64,000 bases of DNA from Clusia tigrina (Eukaryota > Arthropoda > Insecta > Diptera > Clusiidae), in contig OV050030.1 of the NCBI GenBank assembly GCA_920105625.2, positions 110,156,814 to 110,220,813 on the forward strand. The letters are read 5' to 3'. Shown piece by piece: positions 1 through 13,058 of the stretch. The position numbers and the translations under genes are program-made. Under the pieces are notes generated by a model that was given only the letters and a program-made list of their open reading frames with translations, had not been told where the DNA came from and did no database searches. Every line of letters starts with the position of its first letter. The first letter of the stretch is position 1.

Positions 1-79
1 TTGCTACATGCATGTGAATTAAGTCCTCAAACTAAATTGGGTATACAGGCAGCAAGAACTCATAAATCGTTATCCTATT

Positions 80-1072
80 TTGTCGACAATCGATGCTTCG
101 GACTCGGGAGTCCAAAATCAAACAACTTCCAAATCGTATAAGCCAGCCCCTATTTATCTACGTGAACGCAGCTCCAACGCATTAGTGCAAAGTTTGAGCC
201 AGCTAATAGGCATCAAAAAATTCCATATTGTTCCTTTAATGAAAGGTAAGAATGCAGCTACCGTTTCATAATATCGTACTTCGGAAAAAATAAAAAGAGT
301 TATTATACATACCAACCAAAAAGTAGTAAGGGACATGTGGTAGTTATCAAAGGCATCGAATCTGATATAGATCCGGATTTAATCAAAGAGGCTCTTGAAG
401 AAGCTGGTTTGAGAGCGAAGTTCGTTTAAAACATACAAAATAAGAATAAACTACCACAACCACTATTACGAGTTGAGCTTGAACCTGACATACGCGAAAT
501 TGAAAAGTAATGAAATTCACCCTATTTACGATATGCGGTATTTGTTGCATCGACGTATCACTGTAGAAGAACCACACAAGAGACAAGGTCCTTTGCAATG
601 CTCTTATTGTCATACAATGTATATGGCCATACAAAAACGTATTGCACACTACGTACAGTATGTGTCGCCTGCGGGGATCTTCACCATTTGTCAAAATGCT
701 CGTCAGTCAAATCTAATGCTGAAGCCAAAAAATGCTGCAATTGTGGCGACAATCATACTGCCAACTATCGCGGAGGTCGAGTGTACATATACCTTAAAAC
801 AGCCCTTTCAATGGCAACAAAGCCAACCTAATCCTACTTCTGAGTCGAGATCAGGTACCACTAACCTGAGGCAGTCTGAGTCTCCAAATAATTCGTCTGC
901 TATGTCGTACGCAAACACAGTAAAAACTAACATTAACCCAAATACAGCTATTCTAATGAGCATCACTCAATGTTTAAAACAGTTCAAGACCACAATGCGA
1001 AATGGTCATAAAATCGCAAAATCAAATGATGCAAATGTTTATTTCCAAAATATGAACTTTATTTATATTTGA
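80..1072 (+). pseudogene. Jockey-A ORF1 (gag-like, zinc knuckles)
   Basis: ORF1 protein of a jockey LINE; in this family it binds RNA and forms the RNP. The N-terminal block (80-271) has the APIYLRERSSN motif seen again at 48.4 kb. A second block (about 473-600) carries LLHRRITVEEPHKR and QCSYC, then shifts frame into YGHTKTYC, CVACGDLHHLSKC and CCNCGDNHTANYRG (about 600-780), i.e. three CCHC-type knuckles. A less conserved Ser/Asn-rich tail follows to 1072. At least three frame changes are needed to read through, so no functional product is expected. Confidence 0.8.
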
Positions 1073-1084
1073 CACTGGAATACC

Positions 1085-3245
1085 TATGGTATCCGCCAGC
1101 ATAAATTGGAATTAGACAACTTTTTGTCTTCCAATAAAATTGATGTAAGGCGGGTCTCGGAAAATCGTCTTACACATAAATTTAACTTCTCCATCCCAGG
1201 TTATAAGCTGAATATGACGAATCATCCTGATGGGAAGGCCCATGGTGGAACTGGTATATTAATAAGAAATATAATAAAACACTATGCTATTCATGGTTAC
1301 GAAAAAGGCTACCTACAACTAATATAGGAATTCAATTTCTTGAGGAAAATATGATTGTAAGTGCAGTTTACTGTCCTCCTATTTTTCCAATCACCGACCT
1401 GCAGTTTAATGAATTTTTTAAAAAGCTTGGGAAAAAATTCGTAGCAGCTGAAGATTTTAATGCGGAGCACACTTTCTGGGGCTCCAGGCTGATTAATCCC
1501 AAAGGTAAGCAATTATTCTCTACTCTAATGAATCGTCGGAGCAAACTTGATTTCGTGTCCTCTGGCCATCCAACATATTGGCCTAAAAATCCTCGAAAAA
1601 TACAAAATCCTATTGATTTTGTGATAATAAAAGGTATTAAAAAAAGAATTGTTTTCAGCGGAGCCATGTTTTGACTTATATTCTGATCATTCACCGGTAA
1701 TATGGTAATTAAACTATTTAAAAAAGCTATAGTTTACAAATCGAATTACTTAACAAACTGGCTCAAATATTAAAAATATGTAAGCAGTCATATAAATATT
1801 TCACCACGTCTAAAATGCGAGGACGAAATCGAAGCATCCCTTCAAAATATAAATTCCGTTCCTAAACATAAAAATTCCAAAGGAGTCAGAGCCACCACTT
1901 AGATTGAGAAGTGGGAGCTAGGTGAGTAGCGACCAAGATAAAGACGTAGCGTTTGCTCATCATCTGGAAAAAGTGTTTCAACCTAATCCTGGGACCAATG
2001 ATTTTGTAATTCCACCTCTGGTCACCCAAAAAACGTTGAACTAATTAAAGTTAAGGCAAATAAAGTAAAGTACACTGTGCCAAATCATTTCAACTTGAAA
2101 AAATCTCCAGGCTACGAGTCAATTATTGCCAAAATGGTAGCTGAGTTACCAGATATAGCTTTCAAAACTCTAACACAGCTGTTTAATTCTATATTTCGGA
2201 TTGGCTATTTCCCTTCAGCTTGGAATATATCACAGATAATCATGATTCCGAAGCTCGAAAAAGATAAAATACAACCGGCGTCATACAGACCCATTAGTCT
2301 GCTGCCGACTTTTTGAAGACTGCTGATGTGCAGGTAAATCACATCACTAGCGAAATAAGAAACGCTTTCGAGGATAAAAAGTACTGCTCGACAATTTTCC
2401 TTGCCCAGGCGTTTGATCAGGTCTGGCATGGCGGGTCTCATACTCGTATACAAAATCTGAAAAATCTTGCCGCAAGCGTGCACCAGATACTAAAATCGTA
2501 TTTATATAATCGCGAAGTGTGAAATTTAAGGAGTTTGTTACCCTTGACTTTAACATTAAAGCTGGTGTCCCACAAGGAAGTGTACTTGGGCTGATTCTAT
2601 ACCTAGTATTTACTTCGGATTTACCCACAGACAGTCGCCTTATGACGTCGACTTTTGCTGACGATACTGCCATTCTGAGCTGCCATAAAAGTCTGAGAAT
2701 TGCATCGACAGATCTTAGTGAGCACTTAAAACTAATTGAGTCATGGCTGGATAACTGGCGCATACGCGTAAACGAAAAGAAAAGCTCTCACGGCACATTT
2801 ACTCTTCGTAAGGATAATTGCCCTAAGGTTACATTAAATGGCGTATCTATTCCACAAGCTAATGAAGTAACCTACCTTGGGGTCCATCTCGATCGTTGAC
2901 AAGCACATGAAGCAAAACGTACGCAAATTAAAATGAAAGCACAAGGAATAAATTGGTTATTAAATAAAACATTAGGACAACACAATGTTCTATTGTATAA
3001 GGCAATCATAAAGCCAATATGGACGAATGGAGCCCAGCTCTGGGGAAATGGCAGCTCATCTAACATTGACATTAATACAGTAAGCACAATCGAAAATTCT
3101 TTGAACTATTGTAAAGTCCCCCTGGTACATTAAAAATGATAATATCCACAGCGATCTAGAAAAAACTGAGCTAAAAAAAATCAAGTGTACATACAAATTC
3201 AAACTCCGACATCATCCCAATTACTTGGCAAGACAATTACTTCAA
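1085..3245 (+). pseudogene. Jockey-A ORF2 (endonuclease + RT), broken
   Basis: Endonuclease pieces: 1106-1327 (SENRLTH, GYKLNMTNHPDGKAHGGTGILI) and 1351-1674 (VYCPP, then EDFNAEH..WGS, where the family usually has GDFNAKH; the catalytic Asp is kept, the Gly is lost). RT pieces: 2077-2316 (SPGYESI, SYRPISLLP), 2313-2522 (DKKYCSTIFL, AFDQVWH), 2519-2899 (GVPQGSVLG, then STFADDTAIL, the catalytic FADD box) and 2933-3133 (PIWTNGAQLWG). RT motifs are missing between SLLP and the DKKYC block, which indicates an internal deletion near 2315. A jockey LINE by motif order and wording. Confidence 0.85.
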
Positions 3246-3318
3246 ACTAAAATACACACACGGTAATGTAAGCATAACAGAAATCGTTTAATTGAATTGT
3301 TCTCACAAGTTTAAAATG

Positions 3319-3923
3319 TTATAATTAAATATTTGAATAATTTACTTTAGTTACTTAATAACTCCAATACACTGGTTGCGGATTAATATTGCTATTACTT
3401 TTAAGATTTGAATAGTTGTTGTTTAAGCATATGCCAAGCATAGCGATCCCATTGCTCCGCGAACGGATATGCCCATCAAATTATAGTTAGTTATATTTGC
3501 TCATACGTAATGCACATTTTTGCAAGTTATGTGTGTGAAAATTTATTTAAAATTTGTTTTATTTTAAGTTACATGATATTTCCATTTTATTTTGTACGTA
3601 AGCCTTAGTTAAATTACTTAATTGTTATTTCAATTATATGTGTATCAATTAGTATATAAGTTCACTCCTTTATGAAATAATCCAGTCAGTTTTTAATAAT
3701 TGACTCCATCAACCACACGTATTTGTGTTCTTTCCATGTTATACTGGTTCATGCGCCATATAACAATCTCAACAGCTCTATTAGCACCGAAATAGCAACC
3801 TAACAATTTATGATTATACTACGCTATACTACGTTATACTGGTAAAGCACCATATAACAATTCATCAGCCATTTGGTACAAGCACCGAACTGGCAACCAA
3901 TTAAGAAAAAATATCCTTAAACA
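3319..3923 (+). repeat. Candidate BEL-1 5' LTR
   Basis: Begins TGTTATAA and ends TTAAACA, followed at 3924 by TTTTTGGTGACCCGCCGTGA, which resembles the start of an LTR-element leader with primer-binding site. AGTATATAAG at about 3652 and TCAGTTTTT some 30 bases later look like a TATA/initiator pair. Two diverged direct copies of about 63 bp (about 3738-3800 and 3833-3897: TTATACTGGT ... CCATATAACAA ... GGCAACC or GCAACC) lie in the 3' half. No second LTR is present, so the ends are a guess. Confidence 0.45.
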
Positions 3924-3959
3924 TTTTTGGTGACCCGCCGTGATCAGCAGGACACGGCA

Positions 3960-5053
3960 CATACCATAAAAGGCTGCAAGAACTTGATCATCAATGGCAA
4001 AAATTCAAACAATTTGACGTTGTGAGCCGGAAAAGCTATGGGGATGACATTTCTCACCCATACTTTACGAAGGACAAACACGCAACGGTGGGTGCCAAAT
4101 ATTATAAGCTTCGCGAGGAAATGCAAGGCACTATCAATACGCTGAAGGCATCGAAGATACTCCCGAAGGCAACAACACCATAACCAAGAGACCAATCACC
4201 TGGACAAGTACGGCTACAACCATTAACGGAGGAATGTGGGGCTATGCAGCAACAGTCCCGTTCGCAACCTGTTTTGTCGCATGTTCAACGACAAGGGCAA
4301 CTCATTACTAACATCTTTAACTCATTTGATCAATTGCTGCCACCCAGCCAATATACCCAGGCAGTTTCTACATGCATCAGGCAAGCAACCTAGAGCAACA
4401 TTGGCAGATAGTACAAGGTCTGTACAAACTAATGTGTGAAACTGGAGACATCACGTACATTGAAGACTTCTTACAACGCGAACAACAGTTTCACAACAAA
4501 TTGGCCCTCCTCCTGGACATGGGCCAACAATCGAACATCTGCAATGCCGTGGATAGAAGCATGCCAGCAAATGCATCTCCAAAATTACAATTGCCAAAGG
4601 TGGAGTTACCACAATTTGACGGTAATTATCTCCAGTGGCGACAATTCCGAGATTTATTCATGGAATTGATGGCCCATACCACAGTGCCAAAAAGTATGGT
4701 ACCTGAAATCTAGTCTTATGGGAGAAGCAGAAGCTCTCATTCGTCATCTCACATCAGCAGACAACTACGTGATCGCATGGCAAGTTATCAACGAACGGTA
4801 CGAAAACTCGAGGCATCTAGTTAACGCAGCGTTACGTCGACTATTAACGGAAACTACATCAAATATTGAGAGTGCTACGAACATCAAATTGCTGCATGAT
4901 ACAAAGCGAGACTGCATTTTATGCCTTCTGAATTTGTGTCTAGACACTTCATCATGGGAGCCAATTCTGCTATTCATTCTAGTTCAGCAGCTTAGCAAGT
5001 CATCCCACATTTTATGGGAGAAATTGCATATGTCTTCACAATTGATTGATTAA
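3960..5053 (+). pseudogene. BEL-1 gag fragment (DUF1759-type)
   Basis: Gag of the BEL/Pao class, the capsid-type structural protein. The clearest part is 4372-4713, ending with LPKVELPQFDGNYLQWRQF, the hallmark Pao-type block also seen in BEL-3. It continues in another frame at 4718-5053 (EALIRHL, NYVIAWQVINERYENSRHLV, a typical 'W..L..RY' block). A stop after VPEI (about 4711) and small frameshifts break it. The zinc knuckles and everything after them are missing. Confidence 0.75.
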
Positions 5054-5298
5054 TATGCACTCTCTACAGTAAACAATTCTTCAAGAAAATAAATAAAACT
5101 AGAAGAAAACACGATAGACAATTTTTTCGAATTAATTCTATTGGATAATTTTTAATCAATTAATAACAATAGTATACAAAAAATTAAAAAATTCTGTACA
5201 TTCAACGCCATCATATTTTTCTTATATATTGTTGCTAGTGCTGTATTGTTGCTGTACACTAATTCAATTTTGTACAAATTATGATAATAATTATATAT

Positions 5299-5533
5299 TG
5301 TTACGATCATATATTTTGCTTCCGTCTCTTTTTTCCTGTTTGGGTTCTGGTACTCCTTTTCTGTTTGTTGTTGTTATTAGTCTGTCAGCTGTTCTGCAAC
5401 AAGCACCCACTCCAGGCTTAGTTACAGTTCTGAGGTATAGATGGCGCTGTCTCAGACTAGTCGAAATTTAAAATAGGAGGATTGACCGGCTTGAACGCTG
5501 AAACGGTCAATTGCGGAATAGCAGAAGGTAACA
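5299..5533 (+). repeat. Gypsy 5' LTR
   Basis: 235 bp starting TGTTACGA and ending GGTAACA (terminal TGTTA/TAACA inversion). It aligns along its length with 17472-17707, sharing TTTCCTGTTTGGGTTCTGGT, TTAGTTACAGTTC, CTCAGACTAGTCGAAATTTA and AACGGTCAATTG. Similarity fades within about 10 bases after TAACA, supporting the end. Confidence 0.75.
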
Positions 5534-6556
<1,023 letters not shown>

Positions 6557-6766
6557 TTTTGCTCTTTAGATTTATAAAATACCTTTAGCGGATGAAGGTA
6601 TTATTGATAAGATTTATACTTTTTCTTGAGAGATAGCAAAATTTCTGTTTAAGTGGGAAAAGTTGTAGTTCTGCGTAAAGTGTAATTGAGTTCAAGTGAT
6701 CACTTTTCTTAAACAATAAAATTGAAAGTGGAAAGGTAAAGCTAGTAGAAATTAATTTATTTCAAA

Positions 6767-6936
6767 ATATGGCCACCGCCAAGACACCTGGAGAAGACCT
6801 GCATCTCCACGAAGGAGCGGGCGAATGTAGATTCGTGGATTTGTCAGAGACAATAACCACGAGGAGAAAAGGGATAGAGCTTCAGAATGCCATGGGTGGA
6901 AATCGTTAGAGATTTCCACCAATTGGTAAAGGGTCC
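6767..6936 (+). pseudogene. Gypsy gag, 5' fragment
   Basis: First part of gag, from the ATG at 6767, containing decayed coding similarity and ending in the frame QLVKG. It stops exactly at the copia insertion. The second half resumes at 10055 in a compatible frame (AREWYWLFVRTNARAYTEG) when one 5-bp target copy is removed. Stops inside the fragment show it was not intact. Confidence 0.6.
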
Positions 6937-7139
6937 TGTTGATTGGAATATTTATTTAAATTTGGCAACACTATAATTCGTTTTCACATATTCGTGCATT
7001 TAATTAATTCTTGTTCGTTATATAAATTCTCTTTTTTGCGATTCAAGCAACAAGTCACTTAAAGTTTTTCTAAAGTCTTTTATATTGTAAAACTACAATA
7101 AAACTGAATTAAATAAAACTGTAGACTTTTATATCAAAA
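6937..7139 (+). repeat. Copia 5' LTR
   Basis: 203 bp, starts TGTTGATTGGAAT and ends ATATCAAAA. Shares ATTCGTTTTCACATATTC, GCGATTCAAGCAACAAGTCA and ACTACAATAAAACTGAA with the 3' LTR at 9898. The A-rich ATAAAA near its end is a possible poly(A) signal. Confidence 0.85.
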
Positions 7140-7161
7140 GGTTTATGGGTCCAGTGCATGC
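7140..7161 (+). other. Copia primer-binding site
   Basis: GGTTTATGGGTCCAGTGCAT lies directly after the 5' LTR. It resembles the initiator-tRNA-Met-derived site known for Drosophila copia, which is primed by an internal tRNA fragment; this copy has a few changes from it. Confidence 0.7.
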
Positions 7162-7244
7162 ATAAAAGCAATTTACCATATAATAAGAAATTGACTAGGC
7201 GTTGTAGTGAATTCGCGGAAGAAAAAAAAGGGAGCTTAGAAACA

Positions 7245-9845
7245 CGTGTTCAGCATGATGGAATAAGAAGCTCGCATTGAAAAACTTCAGGATAGCAGTC
7301 AGTGGCTGACATGGAAGTTTCATATTCGGCAAATATTGGAGGTTGGCGAAATGTTTAATATCGCAAATGGAGATACGCAGGCACCGGCAGTTGGAACTGC
7401 AAAATACGAGGAATTGCATGCAGCTTGGAGAAAGACGGACGCAAAGGCACGTCGCACAATCAGCACAGATTTGGGAAAGATACCATTTTTACAAATTTTA
7501 AATTGCGAAACAGCATATGATATGTGGAAGACTTTGTTTATGAGCAACCATCAATATTTAATTGTTTTATTTTTGCAGCAAAAGTATTATTCTTTCAAAA
7601 AGGTGGCGGATGATGACATCGCGTTTTTCTTTCAAAATTGATGTAAATTGTGCAGCATTTGCATGACCAAAGTGAAGCAATTTCAGATACAATGATAACC
7701 ATGCTTCGGAGTCAACGGGTGCAGCAAGTCAAACTATGACTAAGTTGCGTGCGCGTTTAATGGACGAGGAGCTACGTTTTAAATCATAAGAAAAAGCTGA
7801 AAGTGTGCAAGCGTCTGTAGCATTAGAAAAAGGTGCATCGAAAAAGCTTTGGTCGAACAATAAAGGTAAAACGACACAGAAAGATCAGAGTAGATGAGTC
7901 TGTGGCGATTGCAAATTTAGCAACAAATAAAAAATTGCCAATAAGTGTATGGCATGAGCGCATGGGCCACCAGAACATCGAATATGTTAAAACTGTTTTA
8001 CAAGAAAAATGTATCTGTTTTGAAGCTGATGATTTTACGTGCAAAGCTTGTGTTTTTGGAAAACACCATCGTGGAATCTTTTATTCGCGTAAAGATAAAT
8101 CATCGAGATACGGACAACTGATTTTTGCAGACGTATGCGGACCAATGCAGCAAGTTTCAATTGGTGTCTCAAGATATTTTTTTGTTGTTAAAGGATGATT
8201 ACTCTCATATTCGTGTTGTTGGTTTTTTGAAAAATAAATCTGAGGTGACGCAAAATATCAAAACCAATGGATCAATGTTTGCGCAATCCCAAAGGTTTGC
8301 AAGCCCATCACAGGTACGATTGTCATGAAGCATGTCATATTGTTATGCTGGCTATTTCTGATGAACCGACGACATATGAGGTGGTAATTGATTCTGAAAA
8401 TCATGAAAGGTGGAAGGATGAGTATCAATCACTAATTACAAATAAAATATGAATTTTAGTGGACCGCCTAATAACCAAAAAGTTATTGATAACAAGTGGG
8501 TATTTAAAGTAAAACTTAAGACATATGGATCTATTGACCGATACAAAGCACGATTGGTAGTGCGTGGATTCACACAGGAATACGGCATAGATTATCATGA
8601 ACTCTTTAGCTCTATAGCAACATTTTCATCAATTCGATCTATTTTGGCCATAGCAGCTGCCAATAAAATGAGGATAAGCAATTCGACATAAATACGGCAT
8701 TTTTGAATGGAGATCTTAAGGAAACCGTATGCATGAATCAATCCATCGAATACGAAGATAATAGCGTTAGAGTTTGTAAGCTGAAAGGTGAAAGCATTAT
8801 ATGGACTGAAAAAAGCATCGCATTCGTGGAATGGAGAATTTTCCAAATTTTATTAAGAAGTTCAATTTTAAAATAACCAAATCAGACCCATGCGTCTTTA
8901 TTCAAAATTAAAAAAATTGTTTGTTGGCCTTATATGTTGATGATGGACTTATGTAGCAGAGAATGAGAAGTTATTGAACATTTGAACAAAGAATTCGGGG
9001 GAACATTTTTTTGATGCTAGAAATTCTTGGGGCTAGAAATTCATCAAAGAACAGACGGATCTATTCTGGCTAATCAACAATCGTATGTTCGTGTAAAGTG
9101 CTTTAACGATTCATAATGAGTGATTGCAACTAAGTATCAACACCAGCCGATAACTCACAAAACTTGGAAGATTTTGTTGGTGATGCACAAATACCTTTTC
9201 CATATCGACAGGTGGTAGGCAGCTTAATGTATTTGGCAGTATCGACACGTCCGGACATCAGTTACGCATTTGGCAATGCAAGCAGATATCTGGAGAAACC
9301 ACGCTCTGCTCCTATAAATGGAGTAAAAAGGATTTGAAAATATATTAAAGGGACACTTCAGATGGGCTTAATCTTCAAAGGCGAAAACAACTTAAGATTA
9401 GCAAGTTATAGTGACGCTGGAGATCTTAAAACAAGAAGATCGATTACAGGATACGTTTTCATGCTTGGTGATATCATAATCAGCTGGGTATCGATGCGAC
9501 AAAATACAGTGGTGCTTTCAACAATCGAATCGGAGTATATGGCAGCAGGGGATACTATAAAGGAACTTGTTTGGATTAATCATTTAATATCTGAGCTTTT
9601 GGAGAGTAATCTTGAAACAACTAATTTTTATATGGACAACCAAATCACTATACGTCTTGTGAAAAAAACTGAATTTCACAAAAGAACGAAGCAGACGTTC
9701 GTTACCATTTTATTCGTGAGAAGTACGAGCAAGGTTTCTTTAATTTGAAGTTTGTGCAGTCTAATGAGCAGTATGGCGACGGATTGACGAAGTCTCTACC
9801 GAAGGAGAAGCACCAGCGTTTTCGATATTTAATTGGAGTTCAATG
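7245..9845 (+). pseudogene. Copia gag-pol, broken
   Basis: Gag: about 7245-7640, including WKFHIRQILE, ETAYDMWKTL (UBN2-type gag). Pre-integrase/integrase: 7833-8198, with VWHERMGHQN (zinc-binding HHCC start), CKACVFGKHHR and the start of the catalytic core, after which most of integrase is missing. RT: 8360-9340, with NKWVFKVKLK, YKARLVVRGFTQ, DYHELFS, NTAFLNGDL and a damaged LYVDD-like segment near 8930. RNase H: 9362-9845 (SDAGDLKTRRSITGYVF, STIESEYMA, DGLTKSLP). At least six breaks. Orientation and order are those of copia. Confidence 0.85.
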
Positions 9846-9897
9846 AATTAAATACTTAAAGTTCAAGCTTATAACTAAAAGTGAGAGTGTTGAATGG

Positions 9898-10049
9898 AAT
9901 TTATTATTATCTATTATTCGTTTTCACATATTCTTGTATTTAATTCTTGTTTGTTATATTCATTCTCTTTTTGGCGATTCAAGCAACAAGTCAGTTAAAG
10001 TATTTTATATTGCAAAACTACAATAAAACTGAAGATTTTTATTACAAAA
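9898..10049 (+). repeat. Copia 3' LTR
   Basis: 152 bp, begins TGTTGAATGGAAT and ends TTACAAAA. About 50 bp shorter than the 5' LTR because of two or more internal deletions. GTGAGAG just before it is a short purine-rich tract. Confidence 0.8.
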
Positions 10050-10054
10050 GGTCC

Positions 10055-10980
10055 GGCCAGAGAATGGTATTGGCTATTCGTGAGGACCAATGCGAGGGCA
10101 TATACTGAGGGAGGCATTGTTAAGGAGCACTGAAGCGGAAGCTAGGTAGGAGAGAAGTCCGCTCCCGGGAGAATCAGTGGACCACTTTTTTCACAAAGTT
10201 CAAAAGTTGAGGATCAGGTTGAGGGGAGAAATATCCGATTTCGACCTGATCAAAATAATAATAAGAAATTTGAGGGATAATTTAGCTAGAATAGTATATC
10301 TCATAGCCTGTTATAGTGTAGAGCAACTCCGACACGACTGCCATGAGGCAGGACATTCCTCAAACGAGAGGCGAGATTGGCCATACCAGTGGAGTATAGG
10401 CCACCAGCAAGGCAAACAGAAAACGAAGGCAGATGGATGTTCCGGCCAATAAGGGAAAATGCTCGGCCAGCAGGAAGGAGGGTCGAGGAAGTGCAAGTAA
10501 AAATACCAGAACGAAATGTACTGACTCGGTTGAGCTCACAGTACTTGTGTTGGAATTGCGGGGTTAGGGGGCATGGTTTCGTGGAATACCCACAGCAAAA
10601 GCGGACCATATTCTGTTATAAGTGTGGATTAGACCGAGTGGTGACTCCCAAATGCCCGAGATGCCAGTCGGGAAACGGCGGTTGGAATGCGGAGAGGACG
10701 GGAAATCCGGGTTCCAACCGAAATCCCGTAGAGGAGAGAATACTTTTGGGGAAGTAACCCATAGAGTAAGGAAAGCCCGGGAAAGGAGGATAATGGATGG
10801 AACAAGAGTGATGGAAACGGTAGAAAGGAGTGATAGGGAGGAAAAGAGGCCGTTTGCGGAGGTAACAATTAATGGGAAAATGATGAGAAGCCTATTAGAT
10901 ACTGCAGCATCAGTGAGTGTAGTAGGAAAAAACTGTAGAAAACTGGTGAGTGACTTGGGGCTGAAGGTGCGGAGGTCATA
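10055..10980 (+). pseudogene. Gypsy gag (3' part) and protease
   Basis: Gag resumes straight after the copia insertion (AREWYWLF) and, after frameshifts, reaches two zinc knuckles at about 10548-10665 (CWNCGVRGHGF and CYKCGLDRVVTPKC). The usual His is missing from the second and replaced in context in the first, so binding may be lost. The aspartic protease is at about 10850-10975, with LLDTAASVSVV, where D-T-A is the catalytic triad (family consensus D-S/T-G/A). Frames change near 10370, 10620 and 10980. Confidence 0.75.
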
Positions 10981-11179
10981 AAAAGCCAGTGTTGGGGAGA
11001 GTAACAGTGCCCGTGCAGTTGAACGGGGAAAGTAACTTTATAATATTTTTCCTGTACCCTGCTGCACCAAGAGGTTTATTTAGGGGTCGGCTTTCGGCAA
11101 AAGTTTAGCCTAGCGCCAGGTATATGAAGAATGACGGGGTCGGATATGAAGAATGCTGAGTCGGATATGAAGAATGACG

Positions 11180-11620
11180 GGGGAGAAAGAGTGCGGCGGT
11201 CGAGATAAATGATTTATCAGTAAGCCAACAGGAACAGCTGGGTAGCTTAAAACAGGACTTTCAGTCTTACGAAGTGCATTGCCTGGGGAGGACTCCTATA
11301 GAAAAGCATAGTATTCGTTTAGTTCAGGGGGGAGAATTCGTGAAGGATCGATATTACTCAGTGTCGCCGGCAGTACTGGTGTTGTTGTATGCCGAGATAG
11401 ACCAAATGCTGGCACTAGGAATGATTGAAGAGATCGAAAGCCCCTGTAATAACCGAGTTACCTTAGTGAGGAAACAAAGATGCATATCCGTTGTCAAAAA
11501 TAGATGGAATTCTAAGCCGGATAGAGGAAACCGTTTTTATTAGTAGCATCGATTTGAAGTTTGCTTTCAGGCAGATAGAGCAGGAAGAAGAAAGGAAGGA
11601 ATGTACAGCTTTCACAGTGC
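11180..11620 (+). pseudogene. Gypsy RT, first half
   Basis: N-terminal RT region: HCLGRTPIEKHSIRL, then SPAVLVLLYAEIDQMLALGMIEE and SPCNNRVTLVRK, typical of the gypsy RT entry, then SSIDLKFAFRQIEQ, which carries the first catalytic Asp. It ends inside TTCACAGTGC, where the LINE entered, and continues at 15735. A frameshift at about 11480 separates the VRK block from the IDLKFAF block. Confidence 0.8.
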
Positions 11621-12309
11621 ATGGGGTTGAAGAGGAAGTTTCGCAGGATGGGAATATACGATTATAGTTCTAGGAACATTAGCCTCTATCCCATCTAGAC
11701 CGATAGTTCGTGGCGAAGAGTCACATCCTGCCCGAGGTAACTCTGTTATTTATAACAGATCACTACGGATCTAGACTGAGGAGTCAATGAACACTTCCTC
11801 GGTTATTAACGGAGTGTTTGGATACTTGGCGTCCTCCGATTCTATCTAGCCTTAACCGCGCACACGGACCACTGCGCGAGCGGACCTCTCTTACCCGATA
11901 CTCGTGGGACCACATATGTTTAAACAAATTTAAAAAAATTTAAAACCAAAGGAAGGCGGTACTCCCAAAAAACCGACAGAGATGATCCTGTCTACCGCTA
12001 ATACAAGGGTGGTAGACAGATCAATAGCAGCAGGAAACAAAGGGGCCTAGGCGTTAGGGTTGGTACCAGCACGAGTGCAGGGGATGGGGAGGCTTGGCAA
12101 AACCAGTCTGGTTTTGGTCAAAGGGGTGCTGAAGAGAGAAATCTGGGAGAGGTGGTGAAACCCCAAACGCTGATTGTGGCCAGGGGGCGGGTGGCTGCTC
12201 CGGGGATAAATCAGGGGCAGGCAGTTGAGGGGACCAGCAGCTCAAAGAAGGTTGCTAGGCTAGGCCAGGGGGACCGGAAAAACATGTCCTTCCTTCTAAG
12301 CAGGTCTTT

Positions 12310-12990
12310 TATGATTACAAGGCGGCCATGAGGGTCATTGAGGAGCAGGGTAAATCGGTAGAGTGGGCAAGGGGTGTGCTATCCGACTTGGGTAAACCGG
12401 CGGGTGTGTCTCCAAAGAGGCAACTTTTGGCAGAAAAGACAGGTCAGAGCGCCAAAAAAGTCGGCGGCCAGAAATACCCGTCCTACAGCGAAGTTGTCAA
12501 AAGGTGGTTGCGAGATGCTGGTCATCATAGACCGGAAGGAGGAGGAAGGGGTCGTACCCAAAGAGAAGTGGAGGTGGGTGGAGCAATCGATTGCCGAAGT
12601 CTACCTCCAGGTCTTGGAGGAAAACCCTGAAGCCCCTCCTTTCTGTCACGATGCGGGCTGGCATCAGGGCAGGGCCAAGCTCATCGCATGCGATGACAGC
12701 AGGTCAGCCAAACTCTACAAGATTGCGGTAAGCAAGGTTGGCGAGATGTGACCGGGAGTCGGGCTTGAAACCGTCAGCAGGGAAGAAGTTCCCAGCACAT
12801 CCAGAGCTCGGGTCTGGATATCGGCTAAGCCAGCTGAACCGGCAAAAGTTGAGGAGGTCTTCAGATGTTGCAACAGGGACCTGCCAACCCATAACTGGAG
12901 GGTGGGGAAACTTGAGGAGCCATTAGAAGGTAGGATATAGGTGTTGTTGATCCTCAACGCCGAATCCCTTGCCCCTCTGACAAAGAGAGA
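12310..12990 (+). pseudogene. LOA-A ORF1 (DUF4780-like)
   Basis: Starts in the frame of 12328 (DYKAAMRVIEEQGKSVEWAR, YPSYSEVVK) and shifts at about 12500 to the frame GCEMLVIIDRKEEEGVVPKE, RWVEQSIAEVYLQVL, DAGWHQGRAKLIACDDSRS (to 12751). This matches the insect DUF4780 pattern of an acidic/hydrophobic fold with a conserved 'GW..G...I.C.D..S' segment. Similarity continues in further frames to about 12990 (PAHPELGS, NHNWRVG-like). Proposed role is ORF1 RNA binding; not demonstrated by the sequence. Confidence 0.65.
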
Positions 12991-13058
12991 GGCAAGGGGT
13001 AGTCAGGTTCGGGTTCGTTGATGCAACCGTTCGGATCTACCGCAGCGACGAACAAGCT

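Larger units (their letters stand above)
1..3245 (+). mobile_element. Jockey-A, decayed jockey-clade LINE
   Basis: A non-LTR retrotransposon in the usual order: ORF1 (nucleic-acid-binding, zinc knuckles), then ORF2 (AP-type endonuclease, reverse transcriptase). Many frameshifts and at least one internal deletion break both frames, so it is dead. The left end runs off the window, and I see no clear poly(A) tail on the right, where the coding match fades near 3240. Four other jockey-type copies in the window (23.7, 26.9, 47.5 and 48.3 kb) share its motifs but are diverged from it. Confidence 0.85.
3319..5053 (+). mobile_element. BEL-1, 5' part of a BEL/Pao LTR element
   Basis: An apparent LTR, a primer-binding-like segment and a gag fragment in order; protease, RT, RNase H and integrase are absent. 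Coding similarity stops at 5053, and the next 245 bases are featureless A+T-rich DNA up to the gypsy LTR at 5299. Best read as a 3'-truncated BEL/Pao copy. It lies in the opposite orientation to BEL-2 and BEL-3, and its gag does not look like a recent copy of either. Confidence 0.65.
6937..10049 (+). mobile_element. Copia-like LTR retrotransposon
   Basis: Complete in outline: 5' LTR, copia-type primer site, gag, integrase, RT and RNase H in Ty1/copia order, a purine-rich tract and a 3' LTR. The flanks carry GGTCC at 6932-6936 and again at 10050-10054, a 5-bp target duplication as expected for copia. It sits in the gypsy gag. The body has many frameshifts and lost segments, so it is inactive. 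Confidence 0.9.

Noticed and set aside
5229..5471. 80-aa ORF across the gypsy 5' LTR
   Set aside because: Coincides with a repeat shared with 17472-17707 where the frame is not conserved; chance ORF.
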